A DNA stretch of 12,955 nt from Armatimonadota bacterium (GTDB lineage: Bacteria; Armatimonadota; SYMT01), in contig JAJFMS010000017.1 of NCBI GenBank assembly GCA_020696885.1, forward strand, positions 1 through 12,955, read 5' to 3'. This document shows positions 7,227 to 12,955 of the stretch, piece by piece; the stretch's first letter is position 1; every line of letters starts with the position of its first letter. Position numbers and translations under genes: made by a program. The notes below the pieces were generated by a model that saw only the letters and a program-made list of their open reading frames with translations, did not search any database and was not told the origin of the DNA.

Positions 7227-7256
7227 TTGACTGGTACTTTCGCCCGCCAAGACATT
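7227..7256 (+). promoter_or_regulatory. Possible promoter of the DAHP synthase gene
   Basis: TTGACT (7227-7232) is followed after 18 bases by GACATT (7251-7256). The -35 is good and the -10 poor. Its position, 28 bases before ATG 7284, favours that ATG over the in-frame GTG at 7206. Confidence 0.3.
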
Positions 7257-7283
7257 TCGGCCGGGCCGCCGTTATCCCCCCTG

Positions 7284-8351
7284 ATGAGCACTTATCCCGT
7301 ATACAACGTCAATATCGTCTCCGATACCGTGTTGCCTACCCCTCGCGAGATCATGGATCAGCTCCCGCTCACCGAGGAGCTTCAGGAGCGAATCGTCCGG
7401 TACCGGATCGAGCTCCAGCGCATCCTGAACGGGGAGGACTCCCGCCTCTTCGTGGTGGTGGGCCCGTGTTCGATCCACGACACCCGCTCCGCCCTCGAGT
7501 ATGCCGGCCGCCTGTCCGAGCTCGCCGCTAAGGTGAGCGACACCATGCTCCTGGTGATGCGCGTCTACTTCGAGAAGCCGCGCACCGTGAGCGGCTGGAA
7601 GGGCTTCATCAACGACCCGGACCTGGACGACTCCTTCCACATCCAGGATGGCCTCTTCCGCGCGCGCCAGCTCCTGCTCCAGCTTGCGGAGCTGGGCCTG
7701 CCGGTGGGGACGGAAGCGCTGGATCCGATCACGCCGCAGTACATCGGGGACCTCATCGGCTGGACCGCCATCGGCGCCCGGACCACCGAGTCGCAGACCC
7801 ACCGGGAGATGACCAGCGGTCTTTCCACGCCGGTGGCGTTCAAGAACGGCACGGACGGCAACATCGAGGTGGCGATCAACGCCGTGCGCTCGGCGGCGCT
7901 CCCGCACCGTTTCCTGGGCATCAACGCGGACGGCCAGTGCTCCGTGTTCCCCACCCGCGGCAACCGGTACGGGCACGTGGTCCTGCGCGGCGGCGTTCGA
8001 CCCAACTACGATGCCGAGAGCATCGCGGCGTGCGAGGCGCGGTTGGAGAAGGCCGGGCTCCGGCCGAACATCGTGGTGGATTGCAGCCACGGCAACTCTT
8101 CGAAGGACCCGTCCCGGCAACCGCTGGTGTTCCGGAGTTGCATCGATCAGGTGCTGGAGGGCAACAGCTCCATCGTGGGGCTGATGCTCGAAGGGCACCT
8201 GTTCGCCGGCCGGCAGGATGTGCCCGCCGACCCGAAGGAGCTGCGCTACGGCGTCTCCATCACGGACGGCTGCATCGATTGGGAGACCACCGAGCAGTTG
8301 ATCCTGGATGCGCATGAGCGGCTGGCAAGCGGTTCGACGGACGGCGCCTAG
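7284..8351 (+). CDS. aroF: 3-deoxy-7-phosphoheptulonate (DAHP) synthase, type I AroF/AroG class
   Basis: The enzyme condenses phosphoenolpyruvate with erythrose 4-phosphate to DAHP, the first step of the shikimate pathway to aromatic amino acids. The 355-aa product is colinear with E. coli AroF (356 aa). It has GPCSIHD (60-66, metal ligand Cys62), VMRVYFEKPRT (91-101), GWKGFINDP (104-112), GARTTESQTHRE (164-175), FKNGTDG (186-192), DCSHGNSSKD (266-275, His269), GLMLEG (299-304, Glu303) and ITDGCIDW (326-333, Asp328). All four metal ligands are present. The N-terminal NVNIVSDTVLPTP mirrors AroF 'NVHITDEQVLMTP', so ATG 7284 is preferred over the in-frame GTG 7206. An N-terminal extension and AroF-like DP-TPQY segment suggest feedback inhibition, probably by an aromatic amino acid. 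No other aro gene is linked. Confidence 0.96.
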   Translation: MSTYPVYNVNIVSDTVLPTPREIMDQLPLTEELQERIVRYRIELQRILNGEDSRLFVVVGPCSIHDTRSALEYAGRLSELAAKVSDTMLLVMRVYFEKPRTVSGWKGFINDPDLDDSFHIQDGLFRARQLLLQLAELGLPVGTEALDPITPQYIGDLIGWTAIGARTTESQTHREMTSGLSTPVAFKNGTDGNIEVAINAVRSAALPHRFLGINADGQCSVFPTRGNRYGHVVLRGGVRPNYDAESIAACEARLEKAGLRPNIVVDCSHGNSSKDPSRQPLVFRSCIDQVLEGNSSIVGLMLEGHLFAGRQDVPADPKELRYGVSITDGCIDWETTEQLILDAHERLASGSTDGA

Positions 8352-8464
8352 TTCGCCCCACGTTGAAAGGCGGGGCTAGCAGTCGGTCGTCCCTACGGGA
8401 CTGCGGATGCTGGCTCGCCCTCCATTTGAACCACCGACTCACGCACTGCTCCAGGCATGTAATT

Positions 8465-8478
8465 CGAACAGATGTTTG
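8465..8478. promoter_or_regulatory. LexA-binding (SOS) box, Bacillus/actinobacterial type
   Basis: CGAACAGATGTTTG matches every position of the CGAACRNRYGTTYG operator recognised by LexA/DinR in Bacillus and Actinobacteria. It ends one base before the -10 hexamer TATACT (8480-8485) and lies 66 bases before the radical SAM start codon. LexA bound here would cover the promoter spacer and block RNA polymerase. Confidence 0.75.
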
Positions 8479-8479
8479 C

Positions 8480-8485
8480 TATACT
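8480..8485 (+). promoter_or_regulatory. -10 element for the radical SAM gene
   Basis: TATACT differs from consensus at one position and is abutted upstream by the SOS box. At 16-18-base spacing the -35 area (8456-8463) is poor (ATGTAA-like). The predicted start of transcription is about 8492, giving a 50-base leader. The preceding stretch 8352-8460 holds only small hairpins, for example GTCCC/GGGAC (8389-8393 / 8397-8401), that may end the DAHP synthase transcript. Confidence 0.55.
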
Positions 8486-8544
8486 GGCGCATGGGTACTT
8501 CCATGCCGGTCGTCCGTTGTTGACGGTGCCGGGGCGAGGTTGCT

Positions 8545-9648
8545 ATGCGCCAGTCCAGCCTGTTCGATTCCCCTGCCCTGCCGCCTTCGTTCCCTGCGGA
8601 GCGGGTTCCCGGGGAGAGCGGCGCTCCGCCGCCGGAGTGGGTGCCGCTTTCGACCCTGGACGGATCGGAGCCCGGTCCGCCGCGCCGCACCGGCATCGCG
8701 CGGCTTGCCGCCGAGGCCCCGGAGCTCGACTTCCGCAACGACGTGGACTACCGGGAGCTTCCCTGTAAAACGCTCATCGCGCCGGTGGTGAGCGAGCGGG
8801 TGCCGTTCGAGTACTCGATCAACCCGTACCGGGGCTGCGAGTTCGGGTGTACCTACTGCTACGCCCGCTACACGCACGAGTTCATGGACCTCGAGAACTG
8901 GCTGGACTTTGAGCGGAAGATCTTCGTGAAGCAGGGCGCGCGCGAGGCGCTGCTGCGCGACCTGCGGCGCTTGGACCTGCGCGGAAAGCACGTCGCCATC
9001 GGCACGGCCACCGATCCCTACCAGCCGGCGGAGCGCCGCTACTGCCTCACGCGAAGTCTTCTGGAGTTGCTCGCAGGACGGCGCGGGCTGGACCTCTCCA
9101 TCACCACCAAGAGCGACCTGGTGGCCCGGGACGTGGACCTCCTCCAGCGCATCACGGAGCACAACACGCTGCAGGTCAACGTCACCATCACCACGCCGCA
9201 CTACGAGCTCTCCCGCCGCACCGAGCCGCGCGCGCCGCGGCCGGATAAACGGTTGGCGGCGGTGCGGACCCTCTCGGATGCCGGCGTGGTGGCCGGCGTC
9301 TTCGTGATGCCGGTGCTGCCGCGCATCAACGACTCGCACGCGGACCTGGACCTGCTCATCCGGCAGGCGAAGGAGGCCGGAGCGCGGTATCTGGCCGCCC
9401 AGGTGCTCTTCCTCCGCAACTGCTCCAAGAAGCGGTACTTCCCGTTCATCGAGGAGCGCTTCCCGGAGCTGCTTCCTTACTACCACCGCCTCTACGATCG
9501 CCGTCACTCCGAAGCGCTGACCACCTACAGCCGGCACAAGCAGGATGAGATCTACCGGATCAAGCAGCGCTACGGCCTGGTGGGATTTCGTGCCGCGAGG
9601 GCCGCGGAGAGCCCAGCACCGGAACAGTTGGAGCTGTTCGAGGCCTAG
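8545..9648 (+). CDS. SplB-like radical SAM protein (COG1533 / Rv2578c-PA0069 type), likely DNA-damage inducible
   Basis: The 367-aa protein carries a radical-SAM cluster motif C98-x3-C102-x2-C105 within NPYRGCEFGCTYCYAR, characteristic of the spore-photoproduct-lyase-related COG1533 group. Other group features are TATDPYQPAERRY (154-166), LSITTKSDLVARD (184-196), TITTPHYELSRRTEPRAP (214-231) and VFVMPVLPRINDS (252-264). Members should bind a 4Fe-4S cluster and S-adenosylmethionine; the substrate is unknown for most. The protein ends in QLELF (361-365), the form of the bacterial beta-clamp-binding pentapeptide, and starts MRQSSLFD, a weaker version. A perfect LexA box overlaps its promoter. 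GAGGT lies five bases before ATG 8545. Together these suggest a DNA-repair or damage-response role (inference). The gene appears monocistronic. Confidence 0.9.
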   Translation: MRQSSLFDSPALPPSFPAERVPGESGAPPPEWVPLSTLDGSEPGPPRRTGIARLAAEAPELDFRNDVDYRELPCKTLIAPVVSERVPFEYSINPYRGCEFGCTYCYARYTHEFMDLENWLDFERKIFVKQGAREALLRDLRRLDLRGKHVAIGTATDPYQPAERRYCLTRSLLELLAGRRGLDLSITTKSDLVARDVDLLQRITEHNTLQVNVTITTPHYELSRRTEPRAPRPDKRLAAVRTLSDAGVVAGVFVMPVLPRINDSHADLDLLIRQAKEAGARYLAAQVLFLRNCSKKRYFPFIEERFPELLPYYHRLYDRRHSEALTTYSRHKQDEIYRIKQRYGLVGFRAARAAESPAPEQLELFEA

Positions 9649-9709
9649 TGAACGGGTTCTGCTAGTCGCAACACGACTGGGGGACGTGCAGATCCCACGT
9701 GCGGTACAG

Positions 9710-9860
9710 CGTAGGGGCATCCGCTGTGATTGCCCTGGCCAGGGTTTCCTACCGGCGCCGGCAGAGCGGTTCCCACCAGTTGGGGACGGTACGGCTTTGC
9801 TGGCGCCGGCACCGTCGTCGTTTCCAGGGCAACCACGGCGGCCACGGCGGATGCCCCTAC
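9710..9860. repeat. Composite palindromic intergenic repeat (two inverted partial copies)
   Basis: The left half read on the minus strand (9800 to 9710) is a 91-base unit that aligns without gaps to 10170-10260. The right half (about 9786-9860, plus strand) is a partial copy of the same unit in the opposite orientation. It ends GGGCAACCACGGCG and ATGCCCCTACC, with a 9-base tandem duplication (ACCACGGCG GCCACGGCG). The two halves share a CGGCGCC core and form a long cruciform-capable structure. The flanks 9649-9709 contain no gene. Confidence 0.75.
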
Positions 9861-10169
9861 CAAGCAAGGCCCTCGAGCTTACCTGATGATCCCGAAGCAG
9901 TGGCGAATCGAAGGCGTAGCACAACGGGTACCCCGCTGCGCTACGGTTTAACTCGCTAGCGAGGCGGTGCCTCGTGCTCCGCAGCGGGTACGCCACCGCT
10001 CGTTCCGGGAACGGGGAGCGCTCACGCAGGGCGTGGCGTTCCGAGTCCGGTAGGAGATGTTTCGCAGTCGACACGTACGCCGCACCGGGAGCTCGTACCG
10101 TCTCAACATGACCGCTTGGCGGTTGCGGGGACTTCACCAGGGCGCCGCCCCGAAGGGAGCGGTGGGCGC
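9861..10169. other. Palindrome-rich non-coding stretch
   Basis: No gene is supported here. It contains a perfect 12-base palindrome CTCGCTAGCGAG (9952-9963), inverted GGGTACCCCGCTGCG / CGCAGCGGGTACG arms flanking it (about 9925-9940 and 9980-9993), and CGTTCCGGGAACG shortly after. The long frames crossing it have repeat-derived Arg/Ser-rich composition. It looks like accumulated repeat debris. Confidence 0.5.
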
Positions 10170-10260
10170 GCAAAGCCATACCGACCCCGAGCGGTGGTTA
10201 CGGCTCTGCCGACGCTGGGATTGAGGCCTGACGAGGGCAACCACGGCGTGTGCCCCTACG
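10170..10260 (+). repeat. 91-base dispersed intergenic repeat, second full copy
   Basis: It begins GCAAAGCCATACCG and ends GTGCCCCTACG. By hand alignment, about 69 of 91 positions agree, with no gap, with the minus strand of 9710-9800. The 3' end (GAGGGCAACCACGGCGTGTGCCCCTAC) is itself an imperfect hairpin of the GGGCA...TGCCC kind. No open reading frame of interest lies within it. Confidence 0.7.
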
Positions 10261-10301
10261 TAGCACCGCGCGCTTGGTTTGCACGTTCCCTCCCCGCAGC
10301 G

Positions 10302-10556
10302 CTACGGCAGCAGCGTCGGCACCAGGGAGTTGGTAAGGTGCTCGATCATCGTGGCGACGGCGCCCTGCCGCTTGCTGCCGCAGGCCCGGATGATGCGGCA
10401 GTCCTCGAAGGAAGGCCGCAACGTCCCGAGCTGGCTCCGCGCCAGGAGCATGGTCACCGAGTCGTTGCCGCCGCCGCCCAGGAGCAATGCGTTCGTCGCG
10501 CCGGAGAGCCTTTCTCGCAAGCGCGGCTCCAGGTGGGCTTGGTGGGGTGTCAACAT
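10302..10556 (-). CDS. Small hypothetical protein (84 aa)
   Basis: The frame runs from ATG 10556 to TAG 10302 and has strongly biased G/C third positions (all but about eight codons), unlike the surrounding repeat debris. That argues for real coding or very recent decay. The product has an N-terminal helix HLEPRLRERLSGA, a glycine run LLLGGGGNDSV (25-34), and a C-terminal half with SFEDCRIIRACGSKRQG (49-65) and two cysteines (53, 59). No signal peptide or membrane segment is seen. The Shine-Dalgarno is weak (AGAGAA). I do not recognise a family; it may be a truncated member of a larger one. It stands alone, 46 bases after the repeat copy at 10170-10260 and 186 bases before the next gene. Confidence 0.55.
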   Translation of the reverse strand: MLTPHQAHLEPRLRERLSGATNALLLGGGGNDSVTMLLARSQLGTLRPSFEDCRIIRACGSKRQGAVATMIEHLTNSLVPTLLP

Positions 10557-10696
10557 CGTTTCTCTGCGGACCTACACCGACGCCCGAAAAACGAATGCGC
10601 AGCGGTGTTTAGCCGCCGCGGCTTCGGGTAGTATCCGGTTGTCAAGATGAAATGAGACAGAAGAGCACTCCTTGCGGGGAGCGTGTGGCAGGGCGA

Positions 10697-10732
10697 AAGC
10701 CGGGCGGAGAAGCGAGGGGCTCCGCCCGGTTT
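10697..10732 (-). terminator. Hairpin terminator after the secreted-protein gene
   Basis: A perfect 10-bp stem CCGGGCGGAG (10700-10709) / CTCCGCCCGG (10720-10729) extends by a G-T and two A-T pairs, around a 10-base loop. On the minus strand it follows the stop codon at 10743 by 10 bases and is trailed by CTTT. The T-tract is short, and on the plus strand TTT also follows, so it may work both ways. Confidence 0.6.
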
Positions 10733-10742
10733 GCCGTACGCC

Positions 10743-11459
10743 CTATGTATGCGGCGGAAAGGCCAATGCGGTGGTTGTCTTCCGCTTGTACCCCTGGTAG
10801 GTCTCGACCACGGTGGTGAAGTCGTAGGTCTCACCACAGACCGGCGCGGCTCCCGGCAGCGGAATCTCCAACTCCTGCGTCTGTCCCGGCGCGACCTTGA
10901 ATTCCGCGGTCGTGACGTCCTGCAGGAACCGGTCCGGGTTGGAGATCGACAGCTTCCCGTTCAACAGCCGGGTCTGGAACGGGTTGGTCACCTTGACCAA
11001 CAGCTTGAACACCCCCGGCACCAGCTCGATCTTCGGTTCCACGATCCGGACTTTCAGTACCGCCCGCGCGGCCTTGTCGCCCTCGCCGATGGTGGTATGG
11101 AGGCTGTACTCGCCCGCGGCTTCCCGGGAGGCGGTCAGCTTCGGATAGGTCTTCGTGCCCCATCCGGGGACGGTGCCCTTCCACCGGGGATCCGCCGCCA
11201 CGGTGACGGCGCGATCCACCTCGAACGCCGGTGTTCCGGTGAAGGTCTTCCCGGTGGGACTGGGGACGAACAGCTCCACCGGATAGGTTTCTCCGGGCGC
11301 CAGGTCCAGCTCCAGCGGCTTGAATGCCATCGGTGCCGCGGGCTTGGCGGCTGTCTTCACCAGAGCCGGCTTAGCGGCCGGCTTCTTGGGAGCCGGGGCC
11401 GCGCTGACCACCGTCGCTCCGATTCCACTTGCCAGAATTGAGATTGACCAACCGTTCAT
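10743..11459 (-). CDS. Secreted or periplasmic protein of unknown function, beta-rich
   Basis: The 238-aa product starts with a weak, lysine-poor signal-like segment (MNGWSISILASGIGATVVSA) with possible cleavage near residues 20-22. A Lys/Ala/Pro linker follows (about 22-46, repeating AAKPA). The rest is predicted beta-sandwich material. It includes LELDLAPGETYPVELFVP (49-66) and VAPGQTQELEIPLPG (189-203), phrasing seen in Ig-like or COG1470/NEW3-type domains that bind or present on the cell surface. One Cys (208) is present. ATG 11457-11459 is preceded by AAGGGAG at suitable spacing. A terminator-like hairpin follows the stop. No catalytic motif is seen and no specific family is recognised. 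Confidence 0.8.
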   Translation of the reverse strand: MNGWSISILASGIGATVVSAAPAPKKPAAKPALVKTAAKPAAPMAFKPLELDLAPGETYPVELFVPSPTGKTFTGTPAFEVDRAVTVAADPRWKGTVPGWGTKTYPKLTASREAAGEYSLHTTIGEGDKAARAVLKVRIVEPKIELVPGVFKLLVKVTNPFQTRLLNGKLSISNPDRFLQDVTTAEFKVAPGQTQELEIPLPGAAPVCGETYDFTTVVETYQGYKRKTTTALAFPPHT

Positions 11460-11805
11460 CCCTACTCCCTTGGCTCACCGCGCCGGTTGCGCCGCGTTGC
11501 TGCTGGGATTCTAGCAGCATCGGTGGATGCCTGCGGAAGGGCGAGGCTGAGAACGCGCCAGAACCGGATCCAGTGTCGCCGCGATCGCGCTCCACGTCGA
11601 TGACGTCAGGCTCCGGCCGTTCAATCCGTTCGGGAAGAAGAGGCCCGCTCGTCAAGCTCGTGCGAATCATGAGCAGACCGCTTTGGAGCCTGCGGCTGCC
11701 TCCGTCAACCGGTCTTCGCCGCACATCCAGATTTAATCCGTCGTTGACGTAGGTCGTTCGATAATTACGCGGTTGTTATCGAGCCGAACGGCAAGCTATT
11801 GCCGG
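11460..11805. other. Intergenic region with small hairpins, no gene
   Basis: This divergent gap holds a hairpin TGCTGCT/AGCAGCA (11498-11504 / 11513-11519) in the leader of the minus-strand gene, and a TGACGTCA palindrome near 11600. It also holds a relatively A/T-rich stretch around 11730-11790. No confident promoter or reading frame was found. Confidence 0.45.
11758..11782. repeat. Short dyad TCGATAA...TTATCGA
   Basis: TCGATAA (11758-11764) and TTATCGA (11776-11782) are perfect inverted repeats separated by 11 bases, one helical turn centre to centre plus a half. They lie in an A/T-rich island. It could be an operator for a neighbouring gene or for the now-decayed pseudopilin, but this is unproven. 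Confidence 0.35.
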
Positions 11806-11967
11806 GAGAAAGCGGAAAACCGCACGGATCACGCCAGCACCGCCACTGCGTCCAAGGTCGCGTACCGCCACGGAGAGGGCTTCATGGCGCTCTACGGAGA
11901 CGGCCACGCCAAGTAGTTGAAGTGGGGCAGTACCAAGGCAAAGGATTGGAGCATCCAGTCCGACTAA
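11806..11967 (+). pseudogene. Remnant of a pseudopilin C-terminus (H-X9-DG / DUF1559-type)
   Basis: In one plus-strand frame the sequence reads KVAYRHGEGFMALYGDGHAK, then TAG (11914-11916), then LKWGSTKAKDWSIQSD and TAA (11965-11967). This is the H-X9-DG hallmark of prepilin-like secreted proteins abundant in Planctomycetota and Armatimonadota: His, nine residues, then Asp-Gly. The usual text is 'DGHAKWlkWg', so the TAG has replaced an expected TGG Trp codon. The N-terminal methylation motif, leader and most of the body are missing. It is a degraded 3' fragment rather than a gene. Confidence 0.65.
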
Positions 11968-11997
11968 GCCGGCCCGCAGCAGGAAGCAGGGCGAAGT

Positions 11998-12035
11998 GGA
12001 CGTGTCCGACCAACTCTCCTTGTCCGGGCACGTCC
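11998..12035 (+). terminator. Hairpin before the phospholipase/nuclease gene
   Basis: An 11-bp stem (11998-12008 with 12025-12035, one G-T pair) encloses 16 bases. It lies just after the pseudopilin remnant and ends 22 bases before ATG 12058. No T-run follows, so it is either a leftover terminator or an mRNA leader structure near the ribosome-binding site. Confidence 0.35.
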
Positions 12036-12057
12036 GCATTCGAGTAGCAAGGTGCGT

Positions 12058-12930
12058 ATGAAGAGATTACTCCCGTTCCTCGTGCTGGCGACTAGCTGCA
12101 CGGTGCCCGCAGCGGCCTGGTGGCCGGAAGGCCACAGCGTAATTGCGGACGGCGCTGTGCGGTCGCTGCCCGCCGACGTTCCGTCGTGGTTCCGCGCGGG
12201 TGGGGGGCTCGTCGCTCACCTGGCGCAGGACCCCGATGTGGCTAAGAGTCCCCAGGTCCCGATCGCCCGGGACACCGAGGACCCCGAACATTACCTCGAC
12301 TTCGAGCTCCTCAAGGGCAAGCCGCTGCCGGCCACCCGTCACGAGTTCCTGCGACTGTGCGCGCGGGACGGCCTGGACCCGAAGGACGTCGGCACCCTGC
12401 CCTATGCGGTGGCCGGCTGGACGGAGCGCCTGGCGATCGCGTTCGCCGAGCACCGGAAGTGGCCGGACAACCCGCACATCCGCACCAAGTGCCAGGTTTA
12501 CGCCGGCATCCTCTCCCACTACACCGGCGACCTGTGCATGCCGCTGCACACCACCATCCACCACGACGGACGCGCCCGCCCAGACGGCACTACCCCGCGC
12601 TCCGGGATCCACGCTCGTGTGGACTCCTTGATCGAGAAGGTGGGCCTCACGCCGGACGAGCTGGCGCGCGATCAGAAGATCGAGCCCGCTGAGCAGCTGC
12701 TGCCGTACGTGGTTGCCGAAATCGAGCAGAGCCGTGCTCTCATCGACCGCACCTACGAGCTCGAGCCGCAACTGCCGCCCAGCCAGGGAGCGTGGAAGCC
12801 CTCACCCGAGGTGCTCGCCTACACGCGAGAGCGAGGTCGCGAAAGTACTCGCTTCACCGCCGCACTGTTCCTCACCGCCTGGCGCAACTCCGCCGGCATC
12901 AAACTGCCGCCCTGGCTGAACCGGAAGTAG
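12058..12930 (+). CDS. Exported zinc-dependent phospholipase C / S1-P1 nuclease-like protein
   Basis: The 290-aa precursor has a signal peptide (MKRLLPFLVL, then ending VPAAA) with predicted cleavage before Trp21, so the mature protein starts WWPEGH. In this fold, the mature N-terminal Trp amine and backbone bind zinc. Further ligand-like residues are His26, Asp59, His78 (DPEHYLD), and the signature HYTGDLCMPLH (154-164: His154, Asp158, His164). SGIHARVD (182-189) supplies His185 and Asp189. The family hydrolyses phosphodiesters, either in phospholipids or single-stranded nucleic acid; the sequence cannot decide which. ATG 12058 is preferred over GTG 12052 because AAGG sits five to six bases upstream. 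A Cys14 in LATSC is a poor lipobox. The gene appears alone. Confidence 0.88.
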   Translation: MKRLLPFLVLATSCTVPAAAWWPEGHSVIADGAVRSLPADVPSWFRAGGGLVAHLAQDPDVAKSPQVPIARDTEDPEHYLDFELLKGKPLPATRHEFLRLCARDGLDPKDVGTLPYAVAGWTERLAIAFAEHRKWPDNPHIRTKCQVYAGILSHYTGDLCMPLHTTIHHDGRARPDGTTPRSGIHARVDSLIEKVGLTPDELARDQKIEPAEQLLPYVVAEIEQSRALIDRTYELEPQLPPSQGAWKPSPEVLAYTRERGRESTRFTAALFLTAWRNSAGIKLPPWLNRK

Positions 12931-12955
12931 GTGTTGGGCGTTGGGTGTTGGGGCT
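12931..12955 (+). repeat. GTTGGG-type G-rich repeat, cut by window edge
   Basis: Directly after the stop codon the sequence runs GTGTTGGGCGTTGGGTGTTGGGG, three near-copies of a seven-base GTTGGGY unit with three G-runs. It continues past the window. Such tracts are common intergenic repeats in some high-GC genomes and can form G-quadruplexes. Confidence 0.6.

Noticed and set aside
7206..7283. Upstream GTG start for DAHP synthase
   Set aside because: AroF alignment begins at ATG 7284 and a promoter-like sequence lies between the two starts.
7272..8315. 347-codon minus-strand frame opposite the DAHP synthase gene
   Set aside because: Antisense shadow of aroF; composition is biased and no motif is present.
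8479..10179. 566-codon minus-strand frame opposite the radical SAM gene and repeats
   Set aside because: It crosses both a well-identified gene in antisense and the repeat debris, with no coherent domain.
10640..10645. Perfect TTGACA on the minus strand upstream of the 84-aa gene
   Set aside because: No acceptable -10 hexamer at 15-19 bases; the nearby GATACT lies only a few bases away.

Overview
The window is high-GC bacterial DNA with an unusually large non-coding share. Genes of several unrelated functions alternate with long intergenic stretches full of palindromic repeats and decayed genes. The gene content does not fix the phylum. A pseudopilin H-X9-DG remnant, a DUF3160 remnant, a Gfo/Idh/MocA oxidoreductase, ComEC, and an SOS box of the Bacillus/actinobacterial type would together fit Armatimonadota or a nearby terrestrial phylum (Chloroflexota, Planctomycetota-like). 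That assignment is inference.

Layout. The tail of an unrecognised gene (3-242, +) runs into a strong bidirectional terminator, with a tRNA-His and its promoter on the opposite strand (396-515). A purine hexamer tract precedes a Gfo/Idh/MocA oxidoreductase (745-1800, +). A polytopic membrane protein (1955-2662, +) overlaps tail-to-tail with comEC (2625-5057, -). After a 400-base gap comes a group-2 sigma-70 factor (5459-6340, +). The 940 bases after it hold an inverted repeat and two decayed minus-strand genes (a beta-propeller-like remnant and a DUF3160 protein). An AroF-type DAHP synthase (7284-8351, +) opens the shikimate pathway.

Next is a SplB-like radical SAM protein (8545-9648, +). Its promoter region carries a perfect match to the Bacillus/actinobacterial LexA box, and both protein ends carry sliding-clamp-like motifs, so it is the best candidate here for a DNA-damage function. 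About 650 bases of dispersed palindromic repeats follow, with three partial copies of one element. They are followed by an 84-aa orphan (10302-10556, -), a secreted protein of unknown function (10743-11459, -), a dead pseudopilin fragment (11806-11967, +) and an exported zinc phospholipase C/S1-P1 nuclease-like enzyme (12058-12930, +). The window ends in a GTTGGG-type repeat.

No multi-gene operon is evident; most genes look singly transcribed. No CRISPR array, intact insertion sequence or phage gene was seen.
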